Positions 25,998-37,035 of a DNA stretch of 64,000 nucleotides are shown piece by piece; positions within the stretch are counted from its first letter, which is position 1, and each line of letters opens with the position of its first letter. The position numbers and the translations under genes are program-made. The DNA is from Collinsella sp. BA40 (lineage in GTDB: Bacteria > Actinomycetota > Coriobacteriia > Coriobacteriales > Coriobacteriaceae), in NCBI RefSeq assembly GCF_008014645.1, contig NZ_VOWY01000010.1, positions 186,407 through 250,406 on the forward strand, written 5' to 3'. The notes under the pieces are model-generated. The model saw nothing but the letters and a program-made list of their open reading frames with translations, was not told the DNA's origin and ran no database searches.

Positions 25998-27014
25998 CTA
26001 GTCCTCGAGTAGGCCGAGCTTCGGGATGATGACGGCGCCCGCCTCCGTACGACCGAGCGAGCGATCGGACAACTCGTCGAGCGCGGCAGCGAGGTCCCAG
26101 GGAAGCTCGTCGCGGCACTCGATCCGCTCACCGGTGACAGGATGATCGAAGGCGACGCGCCATGAATGAAGGAACTGGCGGTCGAGATCGAGATTAATAC
26201 GGTCGCTTCCCTTGCCGTAAAGCGGATCGCCCACGAGCGGGTGGTTGATATGGCGCATATGCACGCGAATCTGATGCGTTCGCCCCGTATAGAGATGGCA
26301 CTCGACAAGCGTGTACCCCTCGTCCCAACGCGTCGAATCGAAGCGTTCGAGCACCTTAAACGTCGTGATGGACTGGCGTGCGAAGGGATCGTCAGATACG
26401 GCCATCTTTACGCGGTCGCGCGTTGATCGGGCGATGCCGGTATTGATGGTGCCTTCGTCCATGGCGATATGACCGTGGACCAGGGTGATATAGCGACGAT
26501 CCAACGTGCGCGTGCGGATTAGGTTTTGCAGCTCGCGCTGGGTGTCATCATCCTTGGCTGCAAGCATGAGCCCCGAGGTGTCACGGTCGAGGCGATGAAC
26601 GATGCCCGGACGATCCTCGCCTTGCACGGTCCCCAGATGCTCGATACCGCAGTGGTAGACGAGTGCGTTGGCAAGCGTACCGGAATCGTGGCCGTGAGCG
26701 GGATGGCATACGAGACCGCGCTGCTTGGACAGTACGATGAGGTGGTCGTCCTCATAGCGGATGTCGAGCGGAATGGGCTCGCCGACGATATCGCCGGGCT
26801 CGCGCTCCTCGGGAAGCTCCGCGGAGATCCTGTCGCCGGCCTGGACGATATACTTCTTGGAGAGGCACGCTTCGCCGTTCAACGTCACGGCGCCGGCTTC
26901 GATGAGCTTCGCGCAGGCGCTCCTCGAGGGCATGCCATCACGAGCACCCAAATACGCATCGATACGAACGCACGCGTCTTCAGCCTGAACGAGATAATGA
27001 ACGTCCTGCGCCAT
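25998..27014 (-). CDS. rluD: RluA-family 23S rRNA pseudouridine synthase
   Basis: S4 domain followed by the RluA catalytic domain, 338 residues. The catalytic Asp sits in RPGIVHRLDRDTSGLML; other motifs are ALVYHCG, DRRYITLVHG, LYTGRTHQIRVHM and HPLVGDPLYG. The lspA-rluD pair is a common Gram-positive arrangement. The ATG overlaps the lspA stop by one base (TAATG). The exact target uridines (RluD-type 1911/1915/1917) are inferred from context only. Confidence 0.93.
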   Translation of the reverse strand: MAQDVHYLVQAEDACVRIDAYLGARDGMPSRSACAKLIEAGAVTLNGEACLSKKYIVQAGDRISAELPEEREPGDIVGEPIPLDIRYEDDHLIVLSKQRGLVCHPAHGHDSGTLANALVYHCGIEHLGTVQGEDRPGIVHRLDRDTSGLMLAAKDDDTQRELQNLIRTRTLDRRYITLVHGHIAMDEGTINTGIARSTRDRVKMAVSDDPFARQSITTFKVLERFDSTRWDEGYTLVECHLYTGRTHQIRVHMRHINHPLVGDPLYGKGSDRINLDLDRQFLHSWRVAFDHPVTGERIECRDELPWDLAAALDELSDRSLGRTEAGAVIIPKLGLLED

Positions 27015-27613
27015 TACAGCCCGCCTCCCCTATTGTCATCCTTCGACCCGCCGGCAGCCTTTGCGCCGGCGTCGTCGCCTTCGAGCGCATTTGCCGGACT
27101 GAGGAACATGAATCCGAGAAACGCTATAACGACACCGCAGGTAATACCGATATCGGCCACGTTGAAGACGGGAAAGTCAATAAACTCGGTTGCCAGAAAA
27201 TCCACCACGTAACCAAAGCATATGCGGTCGATCGCATTGCCGATACCGCCGCCGACGACCATGCCGAGGCCGATGGCCTCGATGCGGCTCACAAGCGGCG
27301 CGCGGCGAAGGTAGACCACCGCCGCGACCGTGACGAACAGCGCGACGAGCACGAAGAGCCAGCCGCTTCCCTCGCCCAGGCTGAACGCAGCGCCGCGATT
27401 CTCAACATAATACAAGCGCACGATGCCGGGGATGAGCGGAGCCTCGAACGAGTCGCCCGAAAAAGGCCGGGGAGACAGATGTGCCTGCACCAGCAGCTTG
27501 GTCACGCGATCGAGCACAACGAAGAGCAGGGCCGCCAGCCCCGCCGCTAGAAGGCGCCCACGTCGGCTCGGCGTATACCCGTCACTCTTCGATCTCACGT
27601 CGTTCCTCTCCAA
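27014..27613 (-). CDS. lspA: Lipoprotein signal peptidase (signal peptidase II)
   Basis: Removes signal peptides from diacylglyceryl-modified prolipoproteins. Four membrane segments are visible within 199 residues. The catalytic Asp pair stands in GYVVDF (Asp138) and FNVADIG (Asp154), with VENRGAAFSLG before them and GNAIDR between helices 3 and 4. A basic 20-residue leader and a hydrophilic 25-residue tail are extra. It is separated from ileS by 133 nt with a hairpin. Confidence 0.95.
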   Translation of the reverse strand: MERNDVRSKSDGYTPSRRGRLLAAGLAALLFVVLDRVTKLLVQAHLSPRPFSGDSFEAPLIPGIVRLYYVENRGAAFSLGEGSGWLFVLVALFVTVAAVVYLRRAPLVSRIEAIGLGMVVGGGIGNAIDRICFGYVVDFLATEFIDFPVFNVADIGITCGVVIAFLGFMFLSPANALEGDDAGAKAAGGSKDDNRGGGL

Positions 27614-27712
27614 CAGCTAGATGAATGGACCCCCGCGCCGAACGCGAGACGCCCATGCACCCCGCAACGCAGGTGCGTTCGAAACGCGGTCCCGCCGTCA
27701 ACGGCAACAGAG

Positions 27713-27739
27713 CCGCGCGCCGCACAAAGCGGCGCGCGG
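27713..27739 (-). terminator. GC-rich hairpin after ileS
   Basis: A perfect 11-bp stem, arms 27713-27723 and 27729-27739, loop 5 nt, 7 nt downstream of the ileS stop. There is no U-tract, so termination may need Rho or be partial; otherwise the ileS transcript continues into lspA-rluD. Confidence 0.6.
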
Positions 27740-27746
27740 AACAAAA

Positions 27747-30548
27747 CTACAGCAGGGCGGAAGCGCAGCGGTCGCAGATATGCGCATGCTCGCCATGGAC
27801 GCCCGTACTCTCGCGGAGGTTCCAGCAGCGATCGCAAGCCTCGCCGCGCGCAGCCTCGATCTGGGCGGTGAACTCCTCGCCTTCGGCCAGCTCCACCTCG
27901 GAAACGATGTAGAACTCGGCAAGGTCGACGGCCTTGTCACCCGTGAGCAGGGCGAAGGCCTCTGCCGGAGCGGTCGCTTTCACGCGAACCTGCTGGCTCT
28001 TGGTGAAGGTGCCCTCGGCACGCGCGGCCTCGATGGCCTTGGTGACCACGCCTCGCAGCTCGAGCGACGCCTCGAGGACGCCGGCGAACTCGTTAGCCTG
28101 CTCGAGCGTGATGGGGCTCTTGTACCAATCGAGCAGCGCCGCGTAGTCCTGGTTGTCGCGGCAACCGGCGGGAGCGAACTCCATGGCCTCGTCGACCGTG
28201 TAGGACAGGATCGGCTGCAGATCGCGCATGAGCATGGAGAGCAGCTCGGCCACGACGGTCTGCGCGCTGCGCATCTCGTGGCTGCCGGGCTTCTCGCAGT
28301 ACAGGCGGTCCTTCAGCGCATCGAGGTAGACGTTGGAGAGCTCGGTGACGACGAAGTCGTACAGCGTGCGGTACGCGCGGTTGAACTCGAAGCCCTCGTA
28401 CGCGGCGTCGACCTCGGCCTGCACCTGGGTGAGGCGGGCGAGCATGAGCTTGTCGAGCGGCATGAGCTCGTCGAAGGCCACGCCATCGGTCGTGGGCTCG
28501 AACTGCCCCTCGAGCACGGACAGCAGGAAACGCAGGGTGTTGCGGAAACGGCGGTACGCATCGGACGTGCGGGCGAGGATCTCGGTATCGCACGCGACGT
28601 CGGTGGAGGTGTCCACGGAGGCGACCCACAGGCGGATGATGTCGGCGCCCATCTCGTCGCAGATCTTGTTGGGATCGATGACGTTACCGAGCGACTTGGA
28701 CATCTTGCGGCCCTGGCCGTCGAGGGTGAAGCCCTGGGAGATGACGGCCTTGTACGGCGCGATGCCGTTGGTGCCCACGGAAGTCAGCAGCGAGGACTGG
28801 AACCAGCCGCGGTGCTGGTCGGAGCCCTCGAGGTAGACGTCCGCGGGGTACTTGAGCTCGGGGCGGTACTCGCACACGGCCTTCCAGGACACGCCGGAGT
28901 CCCACCACACATCGAGGATATCTCGGTCGGCCTTGAGGTGATGGCCGCCGCACTTGGGGCACACGCAGGCGTCACCGAGGTAGGACTCGGGGGCGTCGGT
29001 GAACCAGGCATCGGAGCCCTTCTCGTGGAACAGCGCGATGACCGCATCGAGCGTGTCGTCGTTCATGATCTTCTCGCCACAGTCGGCGCAGGTGAAGGAC
29101 GGGATCGGAACGCCCCAGTTGCGCTGGCGGGAGATGCACCAATCGGGGCGCTGCTCCACCATAGCGCCGATGCGGTTGACGGCGTGCTCCGGATACCAGG
29201 ACACGTGGTTGCGCACCTGGTCGAGCGCCTGCTCGCGCAGGCCGGTCTTATCCATGGAGACGAACCACTGGTCGGTGGCGCGGAAGAGCACCGGGTTCTT
29301 GCAGCGCCAGCAGTGCGGGTAGCTGTGGGTGATCTTGACCTCGGCCACGAGCATGCCGCGGTCGCGCAGGAACTGGATGATGTGCGGATTGGCCTCGTCG
29401 GTGTCCATGCCGGAGAACGGGCCGCCGGCGCCGAACTCATCGCCGTTGTAGAAGCGACCGTCGTCGTCGACGGGCATGCAGACGTCCATGCCCTCCTTCA
29501 TGCAGACGTAGTAGTCGTCCACGCCGTGGCCGGGCGAGTTGTGGACGATACCGGTACCGTCCTCGGTGCCCACGTAGTCGGCCAGCAGGGCGACGCCCTC
29601 GACGCCGTCGAAGACGGGCTGCTTGTAATGCAAGTGATCCAGAACCTCGGCGGGCACCTCGTAGGGCTTTCCGTCGACCATCACGGGCGTGACGTCCCAA
29701 CCGGCGATACCGCAGACCTTCTCGGCGAGGTCCTTGAGCATGATCTCGGCGCGGCCGTCGTGCTCGATGGCGGTATAGATCGCCTCGGGCTTAAGGGAGA
29801 CCGCCTGGTCGGACGGGATGGTCCAGGGCGTGGTGGTCCAGATCACGAAGTCGACCGGGCCGTCGAAGGACTCGAGGCCGGCAGGCTTGCTCGTGAGCTC
29901 GAAACGGACGTAGATAGACGGGCTCGTCTCGTCGGCGTACTCGATCTCGGCCTCGGCGAGCGCGGTGTGGCAGTGCTTGCACCAATGGACCGGCTTGTGG
30001 CCGCGGTACACCATGCCGCGGTCGAACATGGCCTTGAAGGCCTCGATGTCGGCGGCGTCGTGCTGGTGGTAGAGCGTGAGGTACGGGTTGTCCCAATCGC
30101 CCAGCACGCCCAGACGCTTGAAGCCCTCGCGCTGCAGGTCGATGTTCTCGACGGCGAACTTGTTGCAGAGCTCGCGAATCTCGGCCGTGGAGGCCTGGTT
30201 GAACTTCTCGGTGCCCATCTGGGTCTCGACCTTGTGCTCGATAGGCTGGCCGTGACAGTCCCAGCCGGGCACGTACGGGGTCTCGTAGCCCTGCATGGCC
30301 TTGTAGCGGTTGATCATGTCCTTGGCGATCTTGTTCATCGCGTGACCGAGGTGGATGGGGCCGTTGGCGTAGGGAGGACCGTCGTGCAGGACGAACTTCT
30401 CGTGGCCCTCGTTCTTCTTGAGCATGAGCTCGTACACGTGGTTCTGCTGCCAGCGCTTGAGACGCTCGGGCTCGCGCTGCGCCAGGGCGGCGCGCATCGG
30501 GAACTTGGTCTTAGGCAAGTTCATAGTTTGCTTGTACTCGTTGGCCAC
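27747..30548 (-). CDS. ileS: Isoleucyl-tRNA synthetase
   Basis: Class I synthetase of 933 residues. HIGH-type motif HLGH in GPPYANGPIHLGHAMNK, the CP1 editing insertion, KMSKS in GRKMSKSLGN, and a C-terminal zinc-binding module with CDRCWNLR and CDRCA. The sequence is of the bacterial mupirocin-sensitive type by length and motif style (inference). The start is GTG at 30548, with GAAGGGGG upstream. It is controlled by an isoleucine T-box in the 5' leader. Confidence 0.97.
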   Translation of the reverse strand: MANEYKQTMNLPKTKFPMRAALAQREPERLKRWQQNHVYELMLKKNEGHEKFVLHDGPPYANGPIHLGHAMNKIAKDMINRYKAMQGYETPYVPGWDCHGQPIEHKVETQMGTEKFNQASTAEIRELCNKFAVENIDLQREGFKRLGVLGDWDNPYLTLYHQHDAADIEAFKAMFDRGMVYRGHKPVHWCKHCHTALAEAEIEYADETSPSIYVRFELTSKPAGLESFDGPVDFVIWTTTPWTIPSDQAVSLKPEAIYTAIEHDGRAEIMLKDLAEKVCGIAGWDVTPVMVDGKPYEVPAEVLDHLHYKQPVFDGVEGVALLADYVGTEDGTGIVHNSPGHGVDDYYVCMKEGMDVCMPVDDDGRFYNGDEFGAGGPFSGMDTDEANPHIIQFLRDRGMLVAEVKITHSYPHCWRCKNPVLFRATDQWFVSMDKTGLREQALDQVRNHVSWYPEHAVNRIGAMVEQRPDWCISRQRNWGVPIPSFTCADCGEKIMNDDTLDAVIALFHEKGSDAWFTDAPESYLGDACVCPKCGGHHLKADRDILDVWWDSGVSWKAVCEYRPELKYPADVYLEGSDQHRGWFQSSLLTSVGTNGIAPYKAVISQGFTLDGQGRKMSKSLGNVIDPNKICDEMGADIIRLWVASVDTSTDVACDTEILARTSDAYRRFRNTLRFLLSVLEGQFEPTTDGVAFDELMPLDKLMLARLTQVQAEVDAAYEGFEFNRAYRTLYDFVVTELSNVYLDALKDRLYCEKPGSHEMRSAQTVVAELLSMLMRDLQPILSYTVDEAMEFAPAGCRDNQDYAALLDWYKSPITLEQANEFAGVLEASLELRGVVTKAIEAARAEGTFTKSQQVRVKATAPAEAFALLTGDKAVDLAEFYIVSEVELAEGEEFTAQIEAARGEACDRCWNLRESTGVHGEHAHICDRCASALL

Positions 30549-30578
30549 GAATACCCCCTTCAGATCTTGGGCGCGATG

Positions 30579-30618
30579 AAAAAAGCGCCCGTCCTAGCTC
30601 AAGCTGGGACGAAGCGCT
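30579..30618 (-). terminator. Regulated intrinsic terminator of the ileS T-box
   Basis: Stem AGCGC...GTCC...AGC against GCT...GGAC...GCGCT around a TTGA loop, followed by six T on the minus strand (A at 30579-30584). The 5' arm overlaps the antiterminator partner region, as expected for transcriptional T-box control. Confidence 0.88.
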
Positions 30619-30860
30619 CTTGGAACACGCGGGGCTGCCCCGCACAGCGTTTCGCTATACCACCCAGCTCAAAGGCCCGCGCATCCACACGTGCCCGTAC
30701 TCGGCTGGTCTGTAACGACGACCATCCCGGCGACGCCTACTGGGCGCGCACGCGCCGTTGGGGCCGCGGCTCCGGGGTGATATTCGAAAAGGTCGCACGC
30801 ATCCGGCTCTCAGCTGCCCGGACTCTCTGTGCCGCGCGGATCCCATCTACTCGTCCCCAT
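30579..30860 (-). promoter_or_regulatory. T-box riboswitch leader of ileS (isoleucine specifier AUC)
   Basis: The minus-strand leader carries T-box hallmarks in order: GACGAGTAGATGG at the base of stem I (30857-30845), AGAGAG and CUGAGAGCCGG in stem I, the specifier loop GAATATCACCCC with AUC at 30781-30779, the T-box GGGTGGTATAGCG near 30665-30653 (UGGU for tRNA ACCA), and an intrinsic terminator. Uncharged tRNA-Ile would stabilise the antiterminator and switch on ileS. A TATCAT (30884-30879) is a possible -10 element. The rest of the 445-nt gap, up to 30993, shows nothing else clear. Confidence 0.9.
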
Positions 30861-30993
30861 CGACGCCTGTGTTTATGAATGATACCACGTATGCCACGGG
30901 ATGCGGCACCCCAGCGGATCTCCCCAAAGCTCGTGCACGCGAAAAACGCGCACGAGACCGCGGGCCAAAGGGGGGCTGGACGGCGGTGTCGCG

Positions 30994-31431
30994 CTAGAGG
31001 TCTGCAACATCGAACAGCTGGACGCCAGCCTTCGACAGGGCGTCTGCGAACAAGCCCCTTCCGGGTACCAGAACGCCCTGGAACGTGCCATCGTACACCT
31101 GATGGACCCCGCAACTCGGGCTGCGCGACTGCAGCACGGCCCCGGCAAGATCCCCTGCGTCGATCGCCGCGCGCAGACGACCCATCTCATGCGCAACGCC
31201 CCGTCGGTACGCGGCGTCGACCGAGACGCCCTGGTTGTTGACAACGTGTCCGTCGACCATCTCGGCGGGCGGGCGGGGCGTGGGCAGGCCGCCCGCAACC
31301 TCGGGGCATACGGGGACCACCTCGATTTCGGGATGACGCGCGAGCTGCTCCAACAGACGCTCGCATCGATTGCTGCCCCCGCTATATTTGCAGTTCTCAC
31401 CAAGCAGGCAGGCGCTCACCGCCACCTTCAT
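30994..31431 (-). CDS. DUF523 (YbbK-like) protein
   Basis: 145-residue cytoplasmic protein with DUF523 signatures: VSACLLGENCKYSG at residues 6-19, VPVCPEVAGGLPTPRPPAE, and LQSRSPSCG around residue 103. Conserved cysteines in CLLG, CPE and PSCG suggest a metal- or sulfur-related function, but none is established. It stands alone upstream of the ileS leader. Confidence 0.87.
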   Translation of the reverse strand: MKVAVSACLLGENCKYSGGSNRCERLLEQLARHPEIEVVPVCPEVAGGLPTPRPPAEMVDGHVVNNQGVSVDAAYRRGVAHEMGRLRAAIDAGDLAGAVLQSRSPSCGVHQVYDGTFQGVLVPGRGLFADALSKAGVQLFDVADL

Positions 31432-31517
31432 GTGTGCCTCCGATCGACTGTGGCAACCTCATTGCAACCGCCGGGCGCGCGATGCGCGCAGCGGACCGAT
31501 TCTCCCCGCTGACGATG

Positions 31518-32621
31518 TTACTCGCGCAAACGCAGGTAGATCTGCCGATGGCCCGAATCGTCCTGCGGCTCTTCGAACTCATAGACCCCCAGCGACTTGA
31601 GGAACGGACGCAGCTTCTTGAATCCATAGTTGCGGACATCGAAATCGGAGAGGCGCTTACCGAGCTGGTCTCCCAGCTTTCCCAGGCTTACCCAGCCGTC
31701 GTCATCGGAAAACTTATCGATGATCGCGTTGATGGTCTCGCGGATCATACGCATATGGCGGCGGCGATCGGCTTTGCTCATCTCGCCAAACGCGACGTCG
31801 CCATCCTGCTCATCGAGCTCGTCATCCACATCCAAGTCGGCATCGGAATCGAGTTCGAAGCTGTTCGCTCCGACCAGCTCGTCGTCCTCCGCATCGCGGA
31901 CGCCGGCGTCGGCGTGCCCGGCGCCACGGTCCCCCGGCCTGCGACGGGGCTTCGGCGCGTCGCCCTCGACCGGATCTGCGAGCGCGGCATCGGAGCTGTC
32001 GTCAGCGGCGTCGGCATGCGCCGCGCTCGCCGGTGCGGCATCCTCGAGATCCGCAGACAACGCCTGCTCAGACCTGCCACGATTCGCGCGCTTGCCGCCG
32101 CGGCGGCCACGACGGCGCCGGCGCGGCGCCTCCTCGGCATCGTCCTCGTCCTCCGACAGCTCCTCTTCCGCCTTGCGGGCCGCATAGAGCAGATCGAGAT
32201 ACTTGAACTGGTTGCACGCCGAGATGAACGGACGCGGTGTCTTCTGCTCGCCCATACCGATGACGACCATGCCGCTTTCGCGCAAACGAGCCACCAAACG
32301 GGTGAAATCCGAATCGGAGCTCACGATGGCGAAGCCGTCCACTGTACCGGAATACAGAATATCCATCGCATCGATGATCATGGCCGAATCGGTGGCATTC
32401 TTGCCGAAGGTATAGCTGTACTGCTGCATGGGGATGATCGAATGATCGAGCAGGCAGCTCTTCCAGCTGGCCAGTCGCGGGCTCGTCCAGTCACCATAGA
32501 TGCGCTTGTACGTAGCCACGCCGGAATTCGCGACCTCTTCCAAGATCACCTTGATGTACTTCTCGGAAATGTTATCGGCATCGATCAGGATCGCAAAGCG
32601 AAGATCGGGTTCGTTGTTCAT
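31518..32621 (-). CDS. NYN-domain nuclease-like protein with Arg-rich linker and LOTUS/OST-HTH domain
   Basis: 367 residues from the ATG at 32621 (AGGAGGG nine nt upstream; an in-frame ATG at 32639 is less well placed). Residues 1-150 are a NYN/LabA-type PIN-like domain with LIDADN (13-17), ATDSAMIIDAMDIL and SSDSDF, giving the four-Asp nuclease site. A long low-complexity linker alternates acidic runs with a basic RRRRRGRRGGKRANRGR stretch. The C-terminal 75 residues (DGWVSLGKLGDQLGKRLSDF...) match OST-HTH/LOTUS. The architecture implies RNA binding and cleavage; the target is unknown. Confidence 0.85.
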   Translation of the reverse strand: MNNEPDLRFAILIDADNISEKYIKVILEEVANSGVATYKRIYGDWTSPRLASWKSCLLDHSIIPMQQYSYTFGKNATDSAMIIDAMDILYSGTVDGFAIVSSDSDFTRLVARLRESGMVVIGMGEQKTPRPFISACNQFKYLDLLYAARKAEEELSEDEDDAEEAPRRRRRGRRGGKRANRGRSEQALSADLEDAAPASAAHADAADDSSDAALADPVEGDAPKPRRRPGDRGAGHADAGVRDAEDDELVGANSFELDSDADLDVDDELDEQDGDVAFGEMSKADRRRHMRMIRETINAIIDKFSDDDGWVSLGKLGDQLGKRLSDFDVRNYGFKKLRPFLKSLGVYEFEEPQDDSGHRQIYLRLRE

Positions 32622-32789
32622 GGGGAATACCCTCCTCATTACGTATCATCCGCCTCATCTTACCCCAGAAGCGCGGACCGATATCCAGCAGGAGCCGTCG
32701 CATCGGACGGGGGCGCGCATGCGCGCGGCGCAACGCGACCGAAGGCGTGGATGCAAACGCCCCGTTCGGACGCAGCTCGGCAGCATACG

Positions 32790-32852
32790 AAAAGAGCCCG
32801 CACCCCGTTGCCGACGCACGAGACACGCGTGCGAACGGCAAGGGATGCGGGC
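32790..32852 (-). terminator. Long hairpin terminator downstream of ftsH
   Basis: Near-perfect 17-bp outer stem (arms 32796-32813 and 32836-32852, with small bulges) plus an inner CGCACG/CGTGCG stem, followed on the minus strand by TCTTTTC. It lies 24 nt after the ftsH stop in the 254-nt gap before the NYN gene; the rest of that gap shows nothing else. Confidence 0.75.
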
Positions 32853-32875
32853 CGGGGATCCGGGAGCGGGAGACG

Positions 32876-34783
<1,908 letters not shown>

Positions 34784-34874
34784 ATACCAAACTCCATCCC
34801 AAAGGTTTCACAATGGTGTAATAGTACCCACAGACGTATTTCGTAGACTTCCAGATACTTAAGGAGCCCCTAAG

Positions 34875-35408
34875 ATGACGCGACTCGACGAAGGCAAGGT
34901 CCAGATCTACACCGGCGACGGCAAGGGCAAGACAACGGCGGCGCTCGGTCTCGCCTTCCGGGCGAGCGGCTACGGGCTCAACGTCCTCATGTTGCAGTTC
35001 GCCAAGAAGCTCCACTGCGCCGAGCACGATGCCGCCGACCGCTTCGGTTTGAAAATCGTACAGGCCACGCGCGATACGCCCGAGGCATGCGCGAGGCAGA
35101 TCATCGAGCTCGCCCATCGGGCGCTCGGAGCGCCCGCCAGCACGGAAAGCGATGGCGCGACACCCCACGCAGCAGAGCCGGTCGATGTTTTGATCCTCGA
35201 TGAGCTGGGAGAAGCGATGCGACGCGGCTTCGTGACCCGCCAGGATGTCGAGGAGCTCGTGAACGAGAAGCCCGCGACCACCGAGCTTGTCCTCACCGGA
35301 CGCGGACTCCTTCCGATCGCCGACCTCGCCGACCTCGTCACCGAGATGCGCTGCGAGAAGCATTACTTCGACGAGGGACTGCTCGCGCGCAAGGGCATCG
35401 AGTACTGA
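34875..35408 (+). CDS. cobO: Corrinoid adenosyltransferase, CobO/CobA type
   Basis: ATP:co(I)rrinoid adenosyltransferase making adenosylcobalamin from imported or synthesised corrinoids. P-loop GDGKGKTT at 14-21, then ARASGYGLNVLMLQFAKK, VLILDELGEAMRRGFV (Walker B), VLTGRG, and the tail TEMRCEKHYFDEGLLARKGIEY typical of CobO. The 177-residue length is normal. AAGGAG stands nine nt before the ATG. No other cobalamin gene or B12 riboswitch is nearby, consistent with a salvage role. Confidence 0.92.
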   Translation: MTRLDEGKVQIYTGDGKGKTTAALGLAFRASGYGLNVLMLQFAKKLHCAEHDAADRFGLKIVQATRDTPEACARQIIELAHRALGAPASTESDGATPHAAEPVDVLILDELGEAMRRGFVTRQDVEELVNEKPATTELVLTGRGLLPIADLADLVTEMRCEKHYFDEGLLARKGIEY

Positions 35409-35456
35409 CGACACGACGGTTAGCGCCCGCAAGCCGGCTCCGCGATCAGGTCTCCC

Positions 35457-36839
35457 CTACAGCTGGACCTCCATGCGAGTGGCCTTCTCCTCGGCATGCG
35501 TCAGCCAATGGCCCCAATGATGATAGGCAACGAACAGCCCGGCCGTCAGGATCCAGGTGACCGGATATACCAGCAACATGGTCTCGACCGTATGATGCAG
35601 CGGAACGACGACGAGCAGCCAGATGACACGGAACACGCAGGTGCCCAGGATGGTGAGGAGCATGGGGCGGAAGCTCTCGCCCGACCCGCGGATCGCCCCC
35701 GACGTATTGTCAACGATGGAATAGAAGAAATAGAACGGCGCGATGAAATGAACCATCTTGGCCGTATAGCCCGTAACCGCGGGGTCGTCGATGAAGATGG
35801 CTGCAAGCGGTTCCACGAACAGCACGAGGAAGAGCGACAGCGAGCCGACGAGGAAGACGGTGATGAGCAGCGAGGTGTGGTACCCCTTGCGCATGCGCTC
35901 GTAGTTCCGCGCACCGAAATTCTGAGCGGAGAACGTGGTGATGGATACACCCAGGGCCTCGGTGACCATCCACACGATGGCATCGAGTCGGCCGGACAGA
36001 CCCCAACCCGTAACCGCATCGACGCCGAAGGTGTTCACCGTCGACTGCATGATGATGTTCGACACCGAATAGACGCTGGCCTGAATGGCGAGCGGCAAGC
36101 CGCACGACAGCATCGAGCGGCAGATACGCGGATCGATACCGATGCGGCGCAGATCAAGGCGCCACGCGCCCTGAGCGCGCATGAGGCGCCACAGCACGCA
36201 GCAGCAGTTGATAAAGATCGTAGTTGCCGTAGCGATACCGCAGCCGAGGGCCTCGAGCCCCAACCCGGCCACGAGTATCAGGTCCAAGATCACGTTGATA
36301 ACGCAGCCGCTCGCGATGATGAGCGCGGGCGCCCGCGTGTCGCCCACCGCGCGCAGCAGCGCCGTGCCCATATTCAGCAGCAAGGCGAACACCATCGCAC
36401 CGAAATAGCAGCGCGAATAGGCAACCGCCTCCCACATGAGCTCCCGCGGCGTCTCCATGATCGAGAGAATCTGCGGCATGAATATGACGCCGCCGATGGA
36501 GACGACCAAACCGAGGCCCAGCGCGATGGCGATAGCGGTATGAACGGAACGCGAGAGGCGCTCATCATCATGCGATCCGAAAAACTGGCCGGTGATAACG
36601 GCGCAGCCGGCACCCAAGCCGACTGAAAAGCCAACCGCGAGTTCGGAGAGGCTCATCGTCGCCTGAATGCCGCCGAGAGCGAGCTTTCCACCGAACTGGC
36701 CCACGATGAACGCGTTGATAAGGGCATGCGACTGCTGGAAAAACGAGGCGAAGAAGATCGGTACGCATAGCGCAAGCAGCTGCCGCCAGATAACCCCCTG
36801 CGTCACATCGATAGAACCCGACGAGCCCCGTCCAGCCAT
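35457..36839 (-). CDS. MATE family efflux transporter
   Basis: Predicted 12-helix cation-coupled multidrug/metabolite exporter, 460 residues from the ATG at 36839 (GGGGGAG upstream; a longer in-frame ATG at 36932 adds a hydrophilic leader). Family features: PIFFASFFQQSHALINAFIVGQFGG in helix 1-2, GAGCAVITGQFFGSHDDERLSRSVHTA, and the pseudo-repeat SNIIMQSTVNTFGVDAVTGWGL...FSAQNFGARNYERMRKGYHTSL. Substrate unknown. It converges with cobO. Confidence 0.9.
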   Translation of the reverse strand: MAGRGSSGSIDVTQGVIWRQLLALCVPIFFASFFQQSHALINAFIVGQFGGKLALGGIQATMSLSELAVGFSVGLGAGCAVITGQFFGSHDDERLSRSVHTAIAIALGLGLVVSIGGVIFMPQILSIMETPRELMWEAVAYSRCYFGAMVFALLLNMGTALLRAVGDTRAPALIIASGCVINVILDLILVAGLGLEALGCGIATATTIFINCCCVLWRLMRAQGAWRLDLRRIGIDPRICRSMLSCGLPLAIQASVYSVSNIIMQSTVNTFGVDAVTGWGLSGRLDAIVWMVTEALGVSITTFSAQNFGARNYERMRKGYHTSLLITVFLVGSLSLFLVLFVEPLAAIFIDDPAVTGYTAKMVHFIAPFYFFYSIVDNTSGAIRGSGESFRPMLLTILGTCVFRVIWLLVVVPLHHTVETMLLVYPVTWILTAGLFVAYHHWGHWLTHAEEKATRMEVQL

Positions 36840-36909
36840 ATGCACTCCCCCGTATCTCATTATTGCAGCATATAGATCACAGCGTATGCAATCCCCCGCA
36901 TAAAGGGTA

Positions 36910-36938
36910 CGCCCTCGTATCGTTTGATACAAGGGGCG
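36910..36938. other. Hairpin between the MATE and SpoU genes
   Basis: GTATC/GATAC inner stem (36917-36921 with 36926-36930) and a GCCC/GGGC outer stem in the 196-nt gap. No U-tract on either side. It could be a weak terminator for the SpoU gene or part of the MATE leader. The remaining gap sequence shows no promoter I would call. Confidence 0.35.
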
Positions 36939-37035
36939 CGCTCAAGCAATCTATGAACGGAGGCTGAGGGTCGATGAACAGCGAGGACGAAGCCCGGCCC
37001 AAGGGGTCCGCAAGATCGAACGATGCACTCGACGG

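Noticed and set aside
27621-30878. Open frame of 1085 codons on the plus strand opposite ileS
   Set aside because: It mirrors the ileS codon pattern in high-GC DNA, is low-complexity (Val/Leu/Gly/His/Asp), and runs across the T-box. The ileS frame has all expected motifs.
36840-37035. Possible riboswitch (guanidine type) in the MATE leader
   Set aside because: The hairpin loops lack the conserved ACGR/GGGACGA elements; no known class fits.
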